Assembly (NCBI GenBank): GCA_025961275.1
Contig: JAOQNJ010000001.1
Coordinates: 4,609,353 to 4,673,352 of the forward strand
Direction of reading: 5' to 3'
Length of the DNA stretch: 64,000 nucleotides
DNA from: Providencia alcalifaciens
GTDB lineage: Bacteria; Pseudomonadota; Gammaproteobacteria; Enterobacterales; Enterobacteriaceae
Each line of letters starts with the position of its first letter. Within the stretch, counting starts at the first letter, position 1. Below the pieces are notes generated by a model. That model was not told the origin of the DNA. It saw nothing but the letters and a program-made list of their open reading frames with translations, and did no database searches. Both the position numbers and the translations under genes were made by a program. This document shows, in pieces, positions 1 to 11,043 of the stretch.

Positions 1-489
1 CGTAAAGTTCACGCATTTGGTATTGAAAAACAGTGGTTTCGTAATGGAAATAATTATCCCGTATTTGATACGCCGATCGGTAAGATTGGCATCATGATTT
101 GTTATGATATGGGTTTTCCTGAGGTTGCACGCATTCTAACTTTAAACGGTGCTGAATTATTACTCGCGCCTTCTGCGTGGTGTGTTCAAGATAGAGATAT
201 GTGGGATATAAATACAGCCTGCAGAGCACTGGAAAATGGTAGTCATTTACTTGCGGTCAATCGCTGGGGGAATGAAGAAGAGTTACACCTGTTTGGTGGT
301 AGTAAAATTTTAGGTCCTCGAGGTCAAGTTCTTAGCGAAGCTAATTGTGATGGTGAAGTACTACTGATTGGTGAAGTTAATTTTCTCGCTCAGGCACATA
401 CCCGCCTAAGTATCCCTTATTTGAGAGACCGAAAGCCACAAAGCTATGACCTGCTGGTGCAAAATTCTCAGTTTACAGGTGAGTTATGA
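1..489 (+). CDS. Carbon-nitrogen hydrolase (nitrilase superfamily), C-terminal part
   Basis: The reading frame is open from base 1 and ends at TGA 487-489, so the N-terminus lies outside the window; about 162 residues are visible. The stretch KIGIMICYDMGFPE carries the nitrilase-superfamily catalytic cysteine (MICYD). Later segments (LLAPSAW, then AVNRWG followed by FGGSKILGPRGQVL) match the C-terminal half of the alpha-beta-beta-alpha fold. Members hydrolyse non-peptide C-N bonds such as amides, nitriles or carbamoyl groups; the substrate cannot be read from this fragment. The stop overlaps the start of the downstream IclR regulator by four bases (ATGA), so the two are probably cotranscribed and translationally coupled. 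Confidence 0.88.
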   Translation, partial: RKVHAFGIEKQWFRNGNNYPVFDTPIGKIGIMICYDMGFPEVARILTLNGAELLLAPSAWCVQDRDMWDINTACRALENGSHLLAVNRWGNEEELHLFGGSKILGPRGQVLSEANCDGEVLLIGEVNFLAQAHTRLSIPYLRDRKPQSYDLLVQNSQFTGEL

Positions 490-1235
490 GTATTCTCTCA
501 AGTGTTGTTGATGTCTATCGGTTATTTCTACGCTCTGGTGATGAGCTAACTGTGACGACATTAGTAAATGAATTGGGGATGCCAAAAAGCTCCGCATCAC
601 GTGTACTGAAACAGATGACTGAGTATGGTTTGCTCGAAAAGAAAAAAGATGCGCCAATTTATCGACCAGGCTTAATCATTATGGAATTAGCCCATCGCGC
701 TAGAGGAATGAACCCGCTGATCGATATGACCCTTGAGTCTCTTGATGAAATCACCAAAGAAACGGGGTTCACGAGCTATGTTTCTTTGCGTGACAAGGAC
801 CAAGTGAGAGTGGTGCATGCTCGAATTGGTAATAGCATGCTCCAAGTGATTACTCAGCCTGGAACAAAATTGCCTATTGCAGGTACCTCAACGGGGAAGG
901 CACTATTATCTCGTAATTCTTTGAGTGAAAGAGAAGTGATCATTTGCCAAGAGCCTAAAGAGAAACAAGACAAGTTACGTCAAGAACTAAATCAAATAGA
1001 AGAACGTGGTTGGGCCTATTCAATGAATGAGGCTGTACCTGGTGTTGCTTCAGTATCAAGTACGGTGTATGACCCTTCACAAGGGACATTATATGCACTT
1101 TGTTTGAGTCTGCCAGCATCACAAATTACACCCGAATTATTGGCGAAGTTAGCCACAAAAATGTGCCATAAAGCATCCTATCTAGGCAGTATGGTAGGTG
1201 ATCCTTATTGGCTAAAGCGCAGTACTGAATCATAA
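486..1235 (+). CDS. IclR-family transcriptional regulator
   Basis: This 249-residue protein has an N-terminal winged helix-turn-helix (about residues 5-65, with LVNELGMPKSSASRVLKQM as the recognition region). An IclR effector domain follows (ETGFTSYVSLRDKDQVRVVHAR, then PIAGTSTGKALLS). IclR regulators usually control a neighbouring catabolic pathway and respond to a small-molecule ligand. The start codon overlaps the stop of the upstream nitrilase-family gene (ATGA), placing both in one transcript. With the DUF1177 gene 112 bp downstream it forms a small accessory catabolic cluster; the ligand is unknown. Confidence 0.9.
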   Translation: MSILSSVVDVYRLFLRSGDELTVTTLVNELGMPKSSASRVLKQMTEYGLLEKKKDAPIYRPGLIIMELAHRARGMNPLIDMTLESLDEITKETGFTSYVSLRDKDQVRVVHARIGNSMLQVITQPGTKLPIAGTSTGKALLSRNSLSEREVIICQEPKEKQDKLRQELNQIEERGWAYSMNEAVPGVASVSSTVYDPSQGTLYALCLSLPASQITPELLAKLATKMCHKASYLGSMVGDPYWLKRSTES

Positions 1236-1347
1236 AATAAAAAATATTTAGGATTGTTAAGGTTAACAGTTCTGCAGTGCGTGTTTACGCCTTCATCAGG
1301 AAATCAGGTCGATAGATCTGAAAGTAGTAAAATATCAAGGGAAATTT

Positions 1348-2279
1348 ATGAGTTTAAAACAGACCCTATACGTCTACGAGTTGATCGATAGCGCAGCTGT
1401 TAGTGGGGATGATATCGTTGCCTTATTTGCTAATTTTACGGTAATTGAAGCATCCTCAAAAACAGTACAAGATGAAAAAGGGCAGAGTGATTTTGTTCGT
1501 ATTGTTATTCCTGGAAGCGAAGGTAAATTACAAGGCAAAAATGCACCAAACTAGGGATCATTGGCCGCTTGGGTGGGATTGGCGCTAGACCATCTCGTAT
1601 TGGTGTGGTTTCTGATGCTGATGGTGCAATCGCCGCGATTGCTGCTGCTCTTAAACTAGCAGAAATGAGAGAAAAAGGTGATATGTTACTGGGGGATGTG
1701 ATCATTTCGACTCATATTTGCCCAACTGCACCAACTCGTCCGCATAGTCCAGTTGATTTTATGGACTCTCCGCTTAACGATGGGACAATGAATGAAAATG
1801 AATCAATCTCGGAAGCGGATGCTATATTGTCAGTGGATACTACCAAAGGTAATAGGCTGATCAATCATAAAGGTTACGCATTATCTCCGACAGTAAAAGA
1901 AGGTTATATATTACCTGTTTCTGAGGATTTATTACGTCTGATGGAGTGGAGTAGTGGGCAACATGCAGTAACTTTCCCATTAGCAGTTCAAGATATTACA
2001 CCTTATGGAAATGGACTTCACCATATCAATAGTATTATGCAGCCAGCTGTATCAACAACAGTGCCTGTAGTTGGTGTTGCTATTTGCGCACAAACGATTG
2101 TGCCTGGCTGCTCAACAGGAGCTAGCCATGAAGTTGATATTGCATTATCCGTGAAGTTTATGGTTGAAGTTGCGAAGGAGTTTAGTAGCGGAAATTGCCA
2201 ATTTTATGATAAAGAGCAATTTACATTACTGAAATCACTCTATGGTGACATGTCACGTTTGCAAGCCCAAGATCGTTAG
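1348..2279 (+). pseudogene. DUF1177 family protein, frameshifted
   Basis: Two frames make one DUF1177 protein. The first (1348-1554) covers the N-terminus through LQGKNAP and then meets TAG. The second carries LGIIGRLGGIGARPSRIGVV through to the stop at 2279. Continuity is restored if the AAA run at 1548-1550 regains one A, reading CCA AAA CTA GGG (P-K-L-G). The total span is 932 nt, one short of 311 codons. Apart from this lesion the protein looks full length, including TKGNRLINHKGYALSPTVKEGYIL and CSTGASHEVDIAL. DUF1177 has no firmly assigned reaction. The lesion is either a recent mutation or a homopolymer sequencing error; programmed frameshifting is unlikely because no slippery heptamer is present. 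Confidence 0.85.
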
Positions 2280-2386
2280 TTAGAACATTAAAGTCTGACT
2301 TAAAAATAGACACAGTTAACTACCGCAGATTATAAATGTGCAATCATTAAATCGATAAGTAATTAACTGTGCTCTATTAAATCCTT

Positions 2387-2638
2387 TTACTCTTGAGACA
2401 CCATATCTACATTTGTACTATTTACTGTACTATCCTGAACCGGAACAATCAGATTAGCATGGTTCCCTTTCGGGCCAATATTGATACTAAAGTTGACTTT
2501 CTGACCAGCTTTTAATGTCCTGTAACCATCCATTTGAATACAGGAGTAATGTGCAAAAATGTCTTCGCCTCCATTCTCAGGGCAGATGAAACCAAAGCCT
2601 TTAGCATTGTTAAACCACTTAACTGTACCTGTCTCCAT
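2387..2638 (-). CDS. cspD: Cold-shock-like protein CspD
   Basis: This is a single cold-shock domain protein starting [18 protein letters not shown]. It has RNP1 (KGFGFI) and an RNP2-like segment (EDIFAHYS). The ATG at 2638 is chosen because AAGGA lies a few bases upstream and the domain begins at the family's usual residue; an in-frame ATG at 2695 would add an atypical cysteine-containing extension. The C-terminal tail after VIVPVQ is longer and more polar than the core. In enteric bacteria CspD binds single-stranded DNA or RNA and inhibits replication in stationary phase. Its position divergent from clpS-clpA is the conserved enteric arrangement. Confidence 0.93.
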   Translation of the reverse strand: METGTVKWFNNAKGFGFICPENGGEDIFAHYSCIQMDGYRTLKAGQKVNFSINIGPKGNHANLIVPVQDSTVNSTNVDMVSQE

Positions 2639-3023
2639 ACTACATCCTTCGTATTTACAAGTTGTGTTTGACATAAATGCATAATCCCTACGCATTAACT
2701 AAGTATAATTACCCATATTGACTGTCTGCAAATCATACTGTAATGAATTGACCTATGACGTCAAGTGATGAGTTTGAGGTTTTAAGGTAAAGTGATGAAA
2801 ATTTGTTATGAACAACGAGAATATTTTCATAAAACTTGAAGTTGATCACAAAATCTTAGCCGTATGAGTTACGCTAAATTGCGTGTTACACTGTAGTGAT
2901 GGTGAGTCAGTGATTGATAAAATAAATGATTCCCACTGCGTTTTGTTGTTATCTTGATTAATAGAAATCATTGATAATAAAGGCTATGCTTAATTTAATT
3001 TATAACTCTGAGCACGACAAGTC
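2639..3023. promoter_or_regulatory. Divergent cspD / clpS intergenic region
   Basis: This 385-bp gene-free gap separates two divergent genes and must hold both promoters. It is AT-rich. The cspD ribosome-binding site (AAGGA on the minus strand) lies at its left end. No palindromic operator of a named regulator was recognised with confidence. Confidence 0.5.
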
Positions 3024-3344
3024 ATGAGCGATTTTCTTGGTACATTTAAAACAAATGTCATTTTTAAGGAAGAAGTGGAGCAAATTTTACAGCCCCCTTC
3101 AATGTATAAGGTTCTATTAAATAATGATGATTACACTCCAATGGATTTTGTTGTTGAAGTGTTACAAAAATACTTTTCTTTTGATGAAGAACGCGCTACA
3201 CAAATAATGTTAGATGTTCATTTTCAGGGGAAAGGGGTTTGCGGAATTTTTACAGCGGAGGTTGCAGAGACAAAAGCCGCACAAGTTAATACTTATGCAC
3301 GTGAAAATGAATACCCTTTACTCTGTACAATCGAAAAAGTGTGA
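3024..3344 (+). CDS. clpS: ClpS, ATP-dependent Clp protease adaptor
   Basis: This 106-residue protein has the ClpS core [21 protein letters not shown], containing the NDDYTPM segment used to bind N-degron residues. It continues with the [27 protein letters not shown] helix region that docks on ClpA. ClpS binds the N-domain of ClpA and delivers N-end-rule substrates to ClpAP. clpA follows 160 bp downstream in the usual order. The Leu/Phe-tRNA-protein transferase gene aat, which creates such N-degrons, lies 3.6 kb away. Confidence 0.97.
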   Translation: MSDFLGTFKTNVIFKEEVEQILQPPSMYKVLLNNDDYTPMDFVVEVLQKYFSFDEERATQIMLDVHFQGKGVCGIFTAEVAETKAAQVNTYARENEYPLLCTIEKV

Positions 3345-3450
3345 TTTATACACTAAATACCTCAAGGTACATGTAGGCCGTAAGTGAAGATATCCGGATG
3401 AATATAGCGTTATATTATTAACATTCGGGTCACTGAGTGATACTAACCCC

Positions 3451-3478
3451 CATGTAACTTGAAGTATGATGGGTATAG
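3451..3478 (-). repeat. Dispersed intergenic repeat, copy 1
   Basis: The minus-strand copy of the TATACCCATCATACTTCAAG-type core lies in the clpS-clpA gap. The same core, in various states of preservation, recurs at about 10472, 15246, 21787, 28052, 31171 and 34571, always between genes. Similar short repeats are known in intergenic regions of Yersinia, Serratia, Photorhabdus and relatives. Confidence 0.6.
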
Positions 3479-3504
3479 CTTAATATCAATTTTGGGAGGT
3501 GCTT

Positions 3505-5790
3505 ATGCTCAATCAAGAATTGGAGCTTAGTCTAAACGTCGCATTTGCAAAAGCGAAAGACAATCGACACGAATTTATGACAGTGGAGCACCTATTACTG
3601 GCACTATTGAGTAATACGTCTGCACGTGAAGTACTGGATGCCTGTAAAGTTGACCTTGTGGTTTTACGACAAGAGCTTGAGCATTTCATTCTACAAACGA
3701 CGCCACTGTTACCTGAAAATGATAATCGTGATACTCAACCAACATTAAGCTTTCAACGCGTACTGCAACGCGCAGTATTTCACGTCCAATCATCAGGGCG
3801 TAATGAAGTGAGTGGTGCAAATGTGCTTGTCGCTATTTTTAGTGAGCAAGAGTCTCAGGCTGCTTATTTATTACGTAAGCATGATGTGAGTCGCTTAGAT
3901 GTGGTGAATTTTATTTCTCACGGCACCATAAAAGGCGAAGAAATACCTTCATCCGAACAAGATATACCGAGCAGCAATGCGAACAATGAAGAGCAGCCGG
4001 TCTCAGATGAACATATGGATAGCTTTACCACTAATCTTAATCAGCAGGCTAAGCAGGGCAATATCGACCCGCTGGTTGGTCGTCAGGCCGAATTAGAGCG
4101 TACCATTCAAGTATTGTGTCGCCGCCGTAAAAATAACCCATTATTGGTAGGAGAATCGGGTGTTGGTAAAACCGCAATTGCGGAAGGGCTTGCATGGCGA
4201 ATAGAGCAAGATGACGTGCCAGAAGTGATGAAGGGCTATACTATTTATTCATTGGATATTGGTTCTTTACTTGCAGGAACTAAATATCGTGGTGATTTTG
4301 AGAAACGCTTTAAATCACTGTTAAAAATGCTGGAAAAAGATACTAAAAGTATTTTATTTATTGACGAAATCCACACTATTATTGGTGCTGGGGCAGCTTC
4401 TGGTGGCCAAGTTGATGCGGCTAACTTAATTAAGCCATTATTATCAGGTGGGCGTATTCGTGTCATCGGTTCGACCACTTATCAAGAATTTAGCAATATT
4501 TTTGAGAAAGATAGAGCACTGGCTCGCCGTTTCCAAAAAATTGATATTGTTGAGCCAACGGCCGAAGAGACAGTACGTATCATTAACGGGTTAAAACCTA
4601 AGTACGAATCTCACCATGATGTCCGCTATACTGCAAAAGCGATCCAGGCAGCGGTAGATTTATCTGTCAAGTATATTACTGACCGGCATCTTCCAGATAA
4701 AGCGATAGATGTTATTGATGAAGCAGGGGCGAGAACACGTTTAGTCGCGCCGAGTAAACGTAAGAAAACGATTGGCATTCCTGAAATTGAATCTGTTGTT
4801 GCTCGTATTGCACGGATCCCTGAAAAAACGATTTCTTCTAGTGATAAAGACAGATTGAAAACGCTAGATGCGCGTTTAAAAATGTTGGTATTTGGCCAAG
4901 ATAATGCGATTGCGGCTTTGACTGAAGCGATTAAAATGAGTCGAGCTGGATTAGGGCCAGACCATAGACCTGTTGGTTCTTTTTTGTTTGCTGGTCCAAC
5001 AGGGGTTGGTAAAACGGAAGTGACGGTTCAATTAGCCAAAGCATTAGACATCAAATTATTGCGCTTTGATATGTCTGAATATATGGAGCGACATACTGTC
5101 AGTCGCTTAATTGGTGCGCCTCCGGGTTATGTTGGGTTTGATCAGGGTGGATTACTCACCGATGCCGTTATCAAGCATCCCCATTCAGTGGTTTTGCTTG
5201 ATGAGATAGAAAAAGCACATCCTGATGTGTTTAATATCTTACTGCAAGTGATGGATCATGGAACTCTGACGGACAATAACGGGCGCAAAGCTGATTTTCG
5301 TAATGTAATTGTTGTGATGACAACCAACGCAGGCGTACAAGAGACTCAACGTCGTTCGATTGGTTTTGCAGACCAAGACAACAGTACAGATGCAATGTCG
5401 GAAATCAAGAAAACCTTTTCACCTGAGTTCCGTAACCGGTTAGATGGCATTATTTGGTTCAATTCGTTATCTGTTGAAATCATCACTCAAGTTGTGGACA
5501 AATTCATTGTTGAATTACAGGCGCAATTAGATGAGAAAGGTGTATCGATTGAGGTTAGCCAAGAGGCTCGTCGCTGGTTGTGTGAGAAAGGCTATGATAA
5601 GGCGATGGGAGCCCGACCTATGGCACGCGTCATTCAGGATAACCTGAAAAAACCATTAGCAAATGAATTGCTGTTTGGTTCGTTAACTAATGGCGGCTCG
5701 GTAAGTATCGGGCTTGATGATAAAAGTAACACACTGACATACAGCTTCAGTAGCGTGCACAAGGCCTCGCCGGAGGATGCGGTATTCTAA
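3505..5790 (+). CDS. clpA: ClpA, ATPase subunit of ClpAP protease
   Basis: This Hsp100 protein is about 761 residues (E. coli ClpA 758). It has an N-terminal ClpN repeat domain ([34 protein letters not shown]). AAA+ module 1 has Walker [10 protein letters not shown] and Walker [12 protein letters not shown]+ module 2 has Walker [10 protein letters not shown] and Walker [11 protein letters not shown], followed by a D2-small domain. ATG 3505 is used because it gives the standard N-terminus after GGGAGG; an upstream in-frame GTG at 3499 overlaps that ribosome-binding site. ClpA unfolds substrates, including ClpS-delivered N-degron proteins, and feeds them to ClpP. Confidence 0.97.
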   Translation: MLNQELELSLNVAFAKAKDNRHEFMTVEHLLLALLSNTSAREVLDACKVDLVVLRQELEHFILQTTPLLPENDNRDTQPTLSFQRVLQRAVFHVQSSGRNEVSGANVLVAIFSEQESQAAYLLRKHDVSRLDVVNFISHGTIKGEEIPSSEQDIPSSNANNEEQPVSDEHMDSFTTNLNQQAKQGNIDPLVGRQAELERTIQVLCRRRKNNPLLVGESGVGKTAIAEGLAWRIEQDDVPEVMKGYTIYSLDIGSLLAGTKYRGDFEKRFKSLLKMLEKDTKSILFIDEIHTIIGAGAASGGQVDAANLIKPLLSGGRIRVIGSTTYQEFSNIFEKDRALARRFQKIDIVEPTAEETVRIINGLKPKYESHHDVRYTAKAIQAAVDLSVKYITDRHLPDKAIDVIDEAGARTRLVAPSKRKKTIGIPEIESVVARIARIPEKTISSSDKDRLKTLDARLKMLVFGQDNAIAALTEAIKMSRAGLGPDHRPVGSFLFAGPTGVGKTEVTVQLAKALDIKLLRFDMSEYMERHTVSRLIGAPPGYVGFDQGGLLTDAVIKHPHSVVLLDEIEKAHPDVFNILLQVMDHGTLTDNNGRKADFRNVIVVMTTNAGVQETQRRSIGFADQDNSTDAMSEIKKTFSPEFRNRLDGIIWFNSLSVEIITQVVDKFIVELQAQLDEKGVSIEVSQEARRWLCEKGYDKAMGARPMARVIQDNLKKPLANELLFGSLTNGGSVSIGLDDKSNTLTYSFSSVHKASPEDAVF

Positions 5791-5798
5791 CCAATAGA

Positions 5799-5835
5799 CC
5801 ACAGGTGTGTGGTGCAGCTTGCACACCACCTGTGG
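5799..5835. terminator. Hairpin between convergent clpA and infA
   Basis: A long inverted repeat with CCACAGGT / ACCTGTGG outer arms, extended by GTGTGGTGCA / TGCACACC, lies between the convergent clpA and infA stops. The position fits a bidirectional transcript end. There is no strong U tract on either side. Confidence 0.6.
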
Positions 5836-5864
5836 CAGTATCAGGCCTTGCCTGAAGGGTATAA

Positions 5865-6083
<219 letters not shown>

Positions 6084-6220
6084 CTAATCCTCTAAGTCTA
6101 ATAACCATGATTTTTAACGTGCAAGATAATGCCCAAAAACCCTCACTAAGTAAAGAAATGTCGCATTTTAAAGCGATTTTTCTTGAGTAGTATAGGCATA
6201 AAATTACTTAAAACCAAAAT

Positions 6221-6925
6221 TCATTGTTCGAATAGTGGTGATATTTCAATCGATTGCGGTAACCAGCAGTCTGGGTTAATCGCCTTGTTACGCCACCGAT
6301 AAAGAATATTTAAAAAATCCCGACGGGATATTTCTTTTGCGCCTAATGAGGCTGTGTGGTGATTAAGTACCTGACAATCAAAAAGCTGCCCATTATAGCG
6401 CAAAAAATGAAAATAGAATGTAATAAAAGCAATTTTGGACGAATCACTCATTCTACTGAACATAGATTCACCACAAAATAGGTGCCCAATGTTCACGCCA
6501 TACAAGCCGCCAACCAGCTCGTTACCATACCAAGCTTCGACAGAATGCGCGACTCCTTGTTGGTGCAAAGCCTGATACCCAGCACGTACTTCAGGTAAAA
6601 TCCATGTTCCTTCTTCACGCACTGAGCAAGCTTCAATGACTTCCTTGAAAGCATGATTGATAGTGATGTGATATTTTTTCTTTCTCAATAATTTTTTCAT
6701 TGAGCGGCTAATATGTAATTCGCCGACCATCAAAACAGCTCTTGGGTCTGGAGACCACCATAGAGGCATCTCATTTGGATTAAACCAAGGGAAAATGCCA
6801 GCATAATAAGCGGCTTTTAACCTTTCAGGCGCAAGATCACCACCAATAGCAAGTAGCCCATTTGGTTCCCGCATCGCCTCATTGACGGGCGGGAATAAAT
6901 AAGAGTCATCATCAAGCTGGTACAT
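6221..6925 (-). CDS. aat: Leucyl/phenylalanyl-tRNA--protein transferase
   Basis: This 234-residue protein carries the Aat signature: [43 protein letters not shown], and [19 protein letters not shown]. It transfers Leu or Phe from aminoacyl-tRNA to N-terminal Lys or Arg of proteins, creating N-degrons for ClpS-ClpAP. It starts nine bases after the cydC stop with GAGG upstream of ATG, so it is probably cotranscribed with cydDC. Confidence 0.97.
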   Translation of the reverse strand: MYQLDDDSYLFPPVNEAMREPNGLLAIGGDLAPERLKAAYYAGIFPWFNPNEMPLWWSPDPRAVLMVGELHISRSMKKLLRKKKYHITINHAFKEVIEACSVREEGTWILPEVRAGYQALHQQGVAHSVEAWYGNELVGGLYGVNIGHLFCGESMFSRMSDSSKIAFITFYFHFLRYNGQLFDCQVLNHHTASLGAKEISRRDFLNILYRWRNKAINPDCWLPQSIEISPLFEQ

Positions 6926-6933
6926 AGCGTACC

Positions 6934-8679
6934 TCAGAGGGCTAGTTGCTGTATTTGACGTTGGCGAAATTGAAAATAACGACCATTCAAATCAAGAAGT
7001 TCTTGATGTGAACCTTCCTCAACAATTTGTCCATTATCCATAACACAAATGGTGTCCATCTGGTCTAATCCCTGCATTCGGTGCGTGATTACAATCAATG
7101 TTTTATCAGCACATTTTTCTTTTAGTAATGTGAGGATTTGCTGTTCTGTATGAGCATCAAGTCCTTCTGTCGGTTCATCCATTAAAACCAACGGTGCATT
7201 GTGTAATAGTGCGCGTGCAATGCCTAAACGGCGTTGCTCACCACCGGATAATTGACGACCACCTTCACCCATCCAAGCATTGAGTTTTTGTTCATTTTCA
7301 AGCAAATTGCCAAGTCCAACTTGTTCTAACACTTCATTGAGTTGCTGGTCTGTGGCTTTTTCGTCAGCGAGTAAAAGGTTATTGCGTAGTGTATCACTAA
7401 ACACGTGCACACGCTGAGGAACAACTGACATCACAGCGCGCAGTGCTTCTTCACTATAATCAGCAATAGGCTTATTATTAATTGTGATAGCACCACTGTT
7501 AACATCCCAAGCCCGGGTTAATAATTGCAATAGGGTTGATTTACCACAACCAGTTTTACCTAATAGTGCAATGTGCTGCCCTTGATGTAGTGAGAGTGAC
7601 ACCTGTTTTAACACAGCAAAAGGTTGCTCAGGGTAAGTAAACGAAACATTATCAACGATGAGGCTGTCTAGTTGTGACAGGATGGTTCCTTCTTTGGGAA
7701 AAGTCACTTCAGGTTTAGCATCAATAAGCTGAGATACGCGCTCAGCGGAAGCAACCACTTGCCCCATATGTTGGAATGCTACTGCAACAGGGCCTAGTGT
7801 TTCAAATGCGGCTAATGCACAAAAAACAAATAGTGCAATTAATGCCCCAGGATCGGTATTTCCACCGACATGGTCAGCTGCCATCCATAATAGTAGAGTT
7901 GCAGTAAAGCCTGAGGCAAACAAAATAATCGCCTGTGAAAGGCCTGTTAGATTAGCTTGTTGTTGTTGACGTTCTTGCCATTGGTTTTCAATCGTCGTTA
8001 GCGCTTGACGAAAACGGGGCAGAGCTCCGAATAATGTGAGTTCTGCTTGACCTTGCAAGGCAGATGTTAAGATGGTGCGATAATGAGCGCGTAAATGCGT
8101 TAATTCTTGGCCGATAGGTTTACCTGCTCGATAAAAAACAAACGGCAAAGTAAACAGCAGGAATAGCATAATACCGCCAAGTGTCCAAGCTAGACGAGTA
8201 TCAAGAAAGCCCAAACCAAAGATTAGCACGAAGATCACCACAAAAGCGGCAAAAATCGGTGATATAACGCGTAAATACAGGTGGTCTAAAGTTTCAACAT
8301 CTGCGACTAATCGGTTGAGGATCTCACCTTGTCGAAAACGACTAATTCCCCCCGGAGAAAGTGGCAGTATTTTGCTAAAAGCAAATACACGTAAGTGTGC
8401 GAGGACTCTAAATGTTGCATCGTGGCTGACTAATCGCTCTGCATAGCGGCCGGCAGTACGGAAGATAGCGGTACCACGTACACCTGCTGCGGGTAGCATA
8501 TAATTAAAATAGTAAAGACCTGGGAAACCAGCGATCGCGGTTCCTGCAAGGAACCATCCTGATAAGGTGAGTAATCCAATACTTGCCAGCAAAGTAATGA
8601 TAGCTAAAATCATTCCAAGTAAAATTAAAAACCAATGGCGGCGATATAGAGCCAGAAAAGGTAATAGAACTCTCATCAT
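6934..8679 (-). CDS. cydC: CydC, heterodimeric thiol ABC exporter subunit
   Basis: This 581-residue ABC half-transporter has six membrane segments in the N-terminal ~320 residues. The nucleotide-binding domain has Walker [10 protein letters not shown], signature [16 protein letters not shown], Walker [13 protein letters not shown] and an H-loop histidine (VITHRM). With CydD it exports glutathione and cysteine to the periplasm and is needed for cytochrome bd assembly. Its ATG overlaps the cydD stop by one base (TAATG), indicating translational coupling. Confidence 0.96.
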   Translation of the reverse strand: MMRVLLPFLALYRRHWFLILLGMILAIITLLASIGLLTLSGWFLAGTAIAGFPGLYYFNYMLPAAGVRGTAIFRTAGRYAERLVSHDATFRVLAHLRVFAFSKILPLSPGGISRFRQGEILNRLVADVETLDHLYLRVISPIFAAFVVIFVLIFGLGFLDTRLAWTLGGIMLFLLFTLPFVFYRAGKPIGQELTHLRAHYRTILTSALQGQAELTLFGALPRFRQALTTIENQWQERQQQQANLTGLSQAIILFASGFTATLLLWMAADHVGGNTDPGALIALFVFCALAAFETLGPVAVAFQHMGQVVASAERVSQLIDAKPEVTFPKEGTILSQLDSLIVDNVSFTYPEQPFAVLKQVSLSLHQGQHIALLGKTGCGKSTLLQLLTRAWDVNSGAITINNKPIADYSEEALRAVMSVVPQRVHVFSDTLRNNLLLADEKATDQQLNEVLEQVGLGNLLENEQKLNAWMGEGGRQLSGGEQRRLGIARALLHNAPLVLMDEPTEGLDAHTEQQILTLLKEKCADKTLIVITHRMQGLDQMDTICVMDNGQIVEEGSHQELLDLNGRYFQFRQRQIQQLAL

Positions 8680-10445
8680 TAAAGCTCCTCGCTGCGGTGG
8701 GTCAGTAAGTGGGCAAAAGGCCCTTCAGATTGACTCAATTGTGCGTAATTACCACGCTGAATGATTTGCCCGTTAGCCATCACCCAGATTTGGTCATAAT
8801 TAATCGTTTCTTCTAATAAGTGAGTCACCATTAGCGTGGTTTGCTTTTGGGCTAGCTGATTTAACGTGTGCATAACACGCTGCTCACTGTGAGCATCAAG
8901 GCTGGCAGCCGGTTCATCTAATAGTAGAATGCGAGATGGCTTTAGGAGTGTACGAGCAACAGCGACACGCTGAGCTTGGCCAACAGAGAGTCTAGCGGCA
9001 TAGTCCCCGAGATGCGTGTTCAATCCATCAGGAAGCATAGGTATAAACTCTGAAACATAAGCCTCATCAATTGCTTGCTGTATTTCAGCGTGTGAAGCAT
9101 TAGGTTTTCCTAAGCAGATATTTTCAAGCAAAGATTGTTCTGGTAAATGTGGATTTTGACCAACCCAACCAATTAATACACGCCACTGTTCGGGGCATAG
9201 CTGATTGAGCTCTTCACCATTAATTTTAATCGACCCCCGATAGGGTAGAAAACCTAATAGTAAATTGAGTAGGGAGCTTTTCCCTGCGCCACTTTGCCCA
9301 ACAAGAGCAATTCGCTGCTGGGGGGCAATAGTAAAATCCAGAGGACCAACAAGGCATTGCCCATCATGAGACAAAACTTCTAGTCCAGTAGCCTGAATGT
9401 GGATTGGTTCATCATTTAGGATTTTATTGCCTACTGTGTTTTTTTGATCATTGTCGCTTTCCAGAAGTGTTACTAATGTTTCAGCGGCACCGACAGCTTG
9501 TGCTTTTGCATGGTAATAGGTGCCTAAGTCACGTAATGGTTGGAAAAATTCAGGTGACAAAATCAGTGCAAGAAAGCCAGCAAATAGTGTGACAGGAAGG
9601 CCATAGCTGCCGAAATGAAATTGACCAAGGTAGGAAAAACCAAAATAAACGGCGACAATGGCAATTGAAATTGATGCAAAGAACTCTAAAACACCAGAAG
9701 AAAGGAAAGCCATTCTCAGGACTTCCATTGTTCTGGAACGAAAGTTTTCAGTAGATTCACGTATTTGTTCTACTTCGGCTTTTTCACGAAAAAATAATCG
9801 TAAAGTCTCTAAGCCACGGAGCCTATCAAGAAAGCTACCGCTGAGTCGACCAAGTGCGACAAAATTACGTCGGTTCGCATCTGCGGCACCTAAGCCAACT
9901 AAAGCCATAAAAATAGGAATTAATGGCGCGGTTACAAACAAAATTAGTGCTGCCACCCAGTTAAATGGGAAGATAGCAATTAGGATCATTATCGGGATGA
10001 TACCTGCAAGATACATTTGTGGAAGATAGCGAGAATAGTATTCTTGCATATCCTCAATTTGCTCAAGCACAATGGTAGCCCAACTACCTGCAGGTTTCCC
10101 TTTGACCCATACAGGACCTAATTCTTGGAGCTTATCGAGTACTTGTGTACGGATCTCTTGGCGTACAATTTGGCCACAGCGAAACCCAACACGTTCTCGA
10201 ACTAGCGTCACGAGCGCGCGCAGCACAAACACAATAACAAGCAATATAAATGAGGTAAGCAGTTGTTCTCGTGGAATATGATCCATAATGAGTGCTTGCA
10301 GTATTACCGCTAAAAACCATGCTTGCGCGATAATAAGCAGGCCACTGACAATGCCTAATAACATAGAAATACGCAACCAACGCTTTGCGGAAATACTATG
10401 CTGCTTCAACCAACGTACCAACTCAGTCTGTCTTGTTTTATCCAT
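8679..10445 (-). CDS. cydD: CydD, heterodimeric thiol ABC exporter subunit
   Basis: This 588-residue partner of CydC has an N-terminal six-helix membrane domain and a nucleotide-binding domain. The domain has Walker A GQSGAGKSS, a degenerate signature (LSVGQAQRVAVARTLL), Walker B ILLLDEPAASLD and the H-loop in MVTHLLE. Variant signature motifs are common in heterodimeric exporters. It is the first gene of the cydD-cydC-aat run. In most enterics trxB is directly upstream; here a broken DUF4153 gene lies between them. Confidence 0.96.
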   Translation of the reverse strand: MDKTRQTELVRWLKQHSISAKRWLRISMLLGIVSGLLIIAQAWFLAVILQALIMDHIPREQLLTSFILLVIVFVLRALVTLVRERVGFRCGQIVRQEIRTQVLDKLQELGPVWVKGKPAGSWATIVLEQIEDMQEYYSRYLPQMYLAGIIPIMILIAIFPFNWVAALILFVTAPLIPIFMALVGLGAADANRRNFVALGRLSGSFLDRLRGLETLRLFFREKAEVEQIRESTENFRSRTMEVLRMAFLSSGVLEFFASISIAIVAVYFGFSYLGQFHFGSYGLPVTLFAGFLALILSPEFFQPLRDLGTYYHAKAQAVGAAETLVTLLESDNDQKNTVGNKILNDEPIHIQATGLEVLSHDGQCLVGPLDFTIAPQQRIALVGQSGAGKSSLLNLLLGFLPYRGSIKINGEELNQLCPEQWRVLIGWVGQNPHLPEQSLLENICLGKPNASHAEIQQAIDEAYVSEFIPMLPDGLNTHLGDYAARLSVGQAQRVAVARTLLKPSRILLLDEPAASLDAHSEQRVMHTLNQLAQKQTTLMVTHLLEETINYDQIWVMANGQIIQRGNYAQLSQSEGPFAHLLTHRSEEL

Positions 10446-10471
10446 AATGATTTAGTGTGCAGGTGTAGTTT

Positions 10472-10604
10472 TATACCTGTCATACTCAAGCTGCCGTTAG
10501 CTAAGTAGGTAAGCGAAAACCGAGATCTGAATCACAATGTTTATCGTGGCTCTAAAGTTCTTCGCTGGTTGCCTACAGCACCTTGAATTATTTTAGGTAT
10601 ATAT
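10472..10604 (+). repeat. Dispersed intergenic repeat, copy 2 (near full length)
   Basis: The element starts TATACCTGTCATACTCAAG and ends CACCTTGAATTATTTTAGGT, so the two ends are imperfect inverted copies of the same core. The unit is about 130 bp, like the copies at 15246-15373 and 34571-34699. Confidence 0.6.
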
Positions 10605-10994
10605 TGAGAGTGTGCCGCTAGCTAAAATGTGTAAAGGATTAAAGTCTAACGGAGTTTTTTCCTATCATAACAGCTTCTTTGCGTTATGTTATATAATAAA
10701 AGGATGTTATTAAAATAGCACAGTTTATTGTTAGTAATATGTTTTATAAAGGTAAAGCATATTACTGTGAGCTGGCGTTTGTTAAAAGCGGTGAGAGTAG
10801 AAGTGCAGGCTATTGACTAGAAATAAATGTTAAATAAAAAATACAACAAGTATATATACGTTTAATTCTTCAAGCTGAAGGAAAGGAATTACACTTAGTA
10901 CTTAAATCACATTAATACGTGTTATTGATGATGTTACTGTTATTTCTATCAATGAACATAGTAAAAATAAGCCGCGCCCCTAGATGCTATTTTT

Positions 10995-11025
10995 GAATAG
11001 CTTCACCAAATTGATGAAGCTATTC
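10995..11025 (-). terminator. Hairpin downstream of DUF4153 pseudogene
   Basis: GAATAGCTTCA and TGAAGCTATTC form a perfect 11-bp stem with a 9-nt loop. On the minus strand it is followed by AAAAATAGC rather than a U tract, so it is either a weak terminator for the DUF4153 transcript or, read on the plus strand, an RNA-stabilising hairpin. Confidence 0.4.
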
Positions 11026-11043
11026 GTTGATCATTTAATCTAT

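Larger units (their letters stand above)
10446..11043. other. Intergenic region upstream of cydD
   Basis: About 600 bp without a supported gene. It contains a dispersed repeat (10472-10604), the presumed cydD promoter on the minus strand, and a perfect 11-bp inverted repeat at 10995-11025. The rest is AT-rich and shows nothing recognisable. Confidence 0.6.

Noticed and set aside
1540-1556. Programmed frameshift in the DUF1177 gene
   Set aside because: There is no slippery heptamer or downstream stem, and the family is normally read in one frame. A simple one-base loss explains the break.
1505-1705. Minus-strand frame across the DUF1177 frameshift
   Set aside because: It is the shadow of the conserved DUF1177 sequence, with no independent support.
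5791-5864. tRNA-Ser (serW) between clpA and infA, as in E. coli
   Set aside because: The 74-bp gap holds only a hairpin with no tRNA arms or CCA end; the tRNA is absent here.
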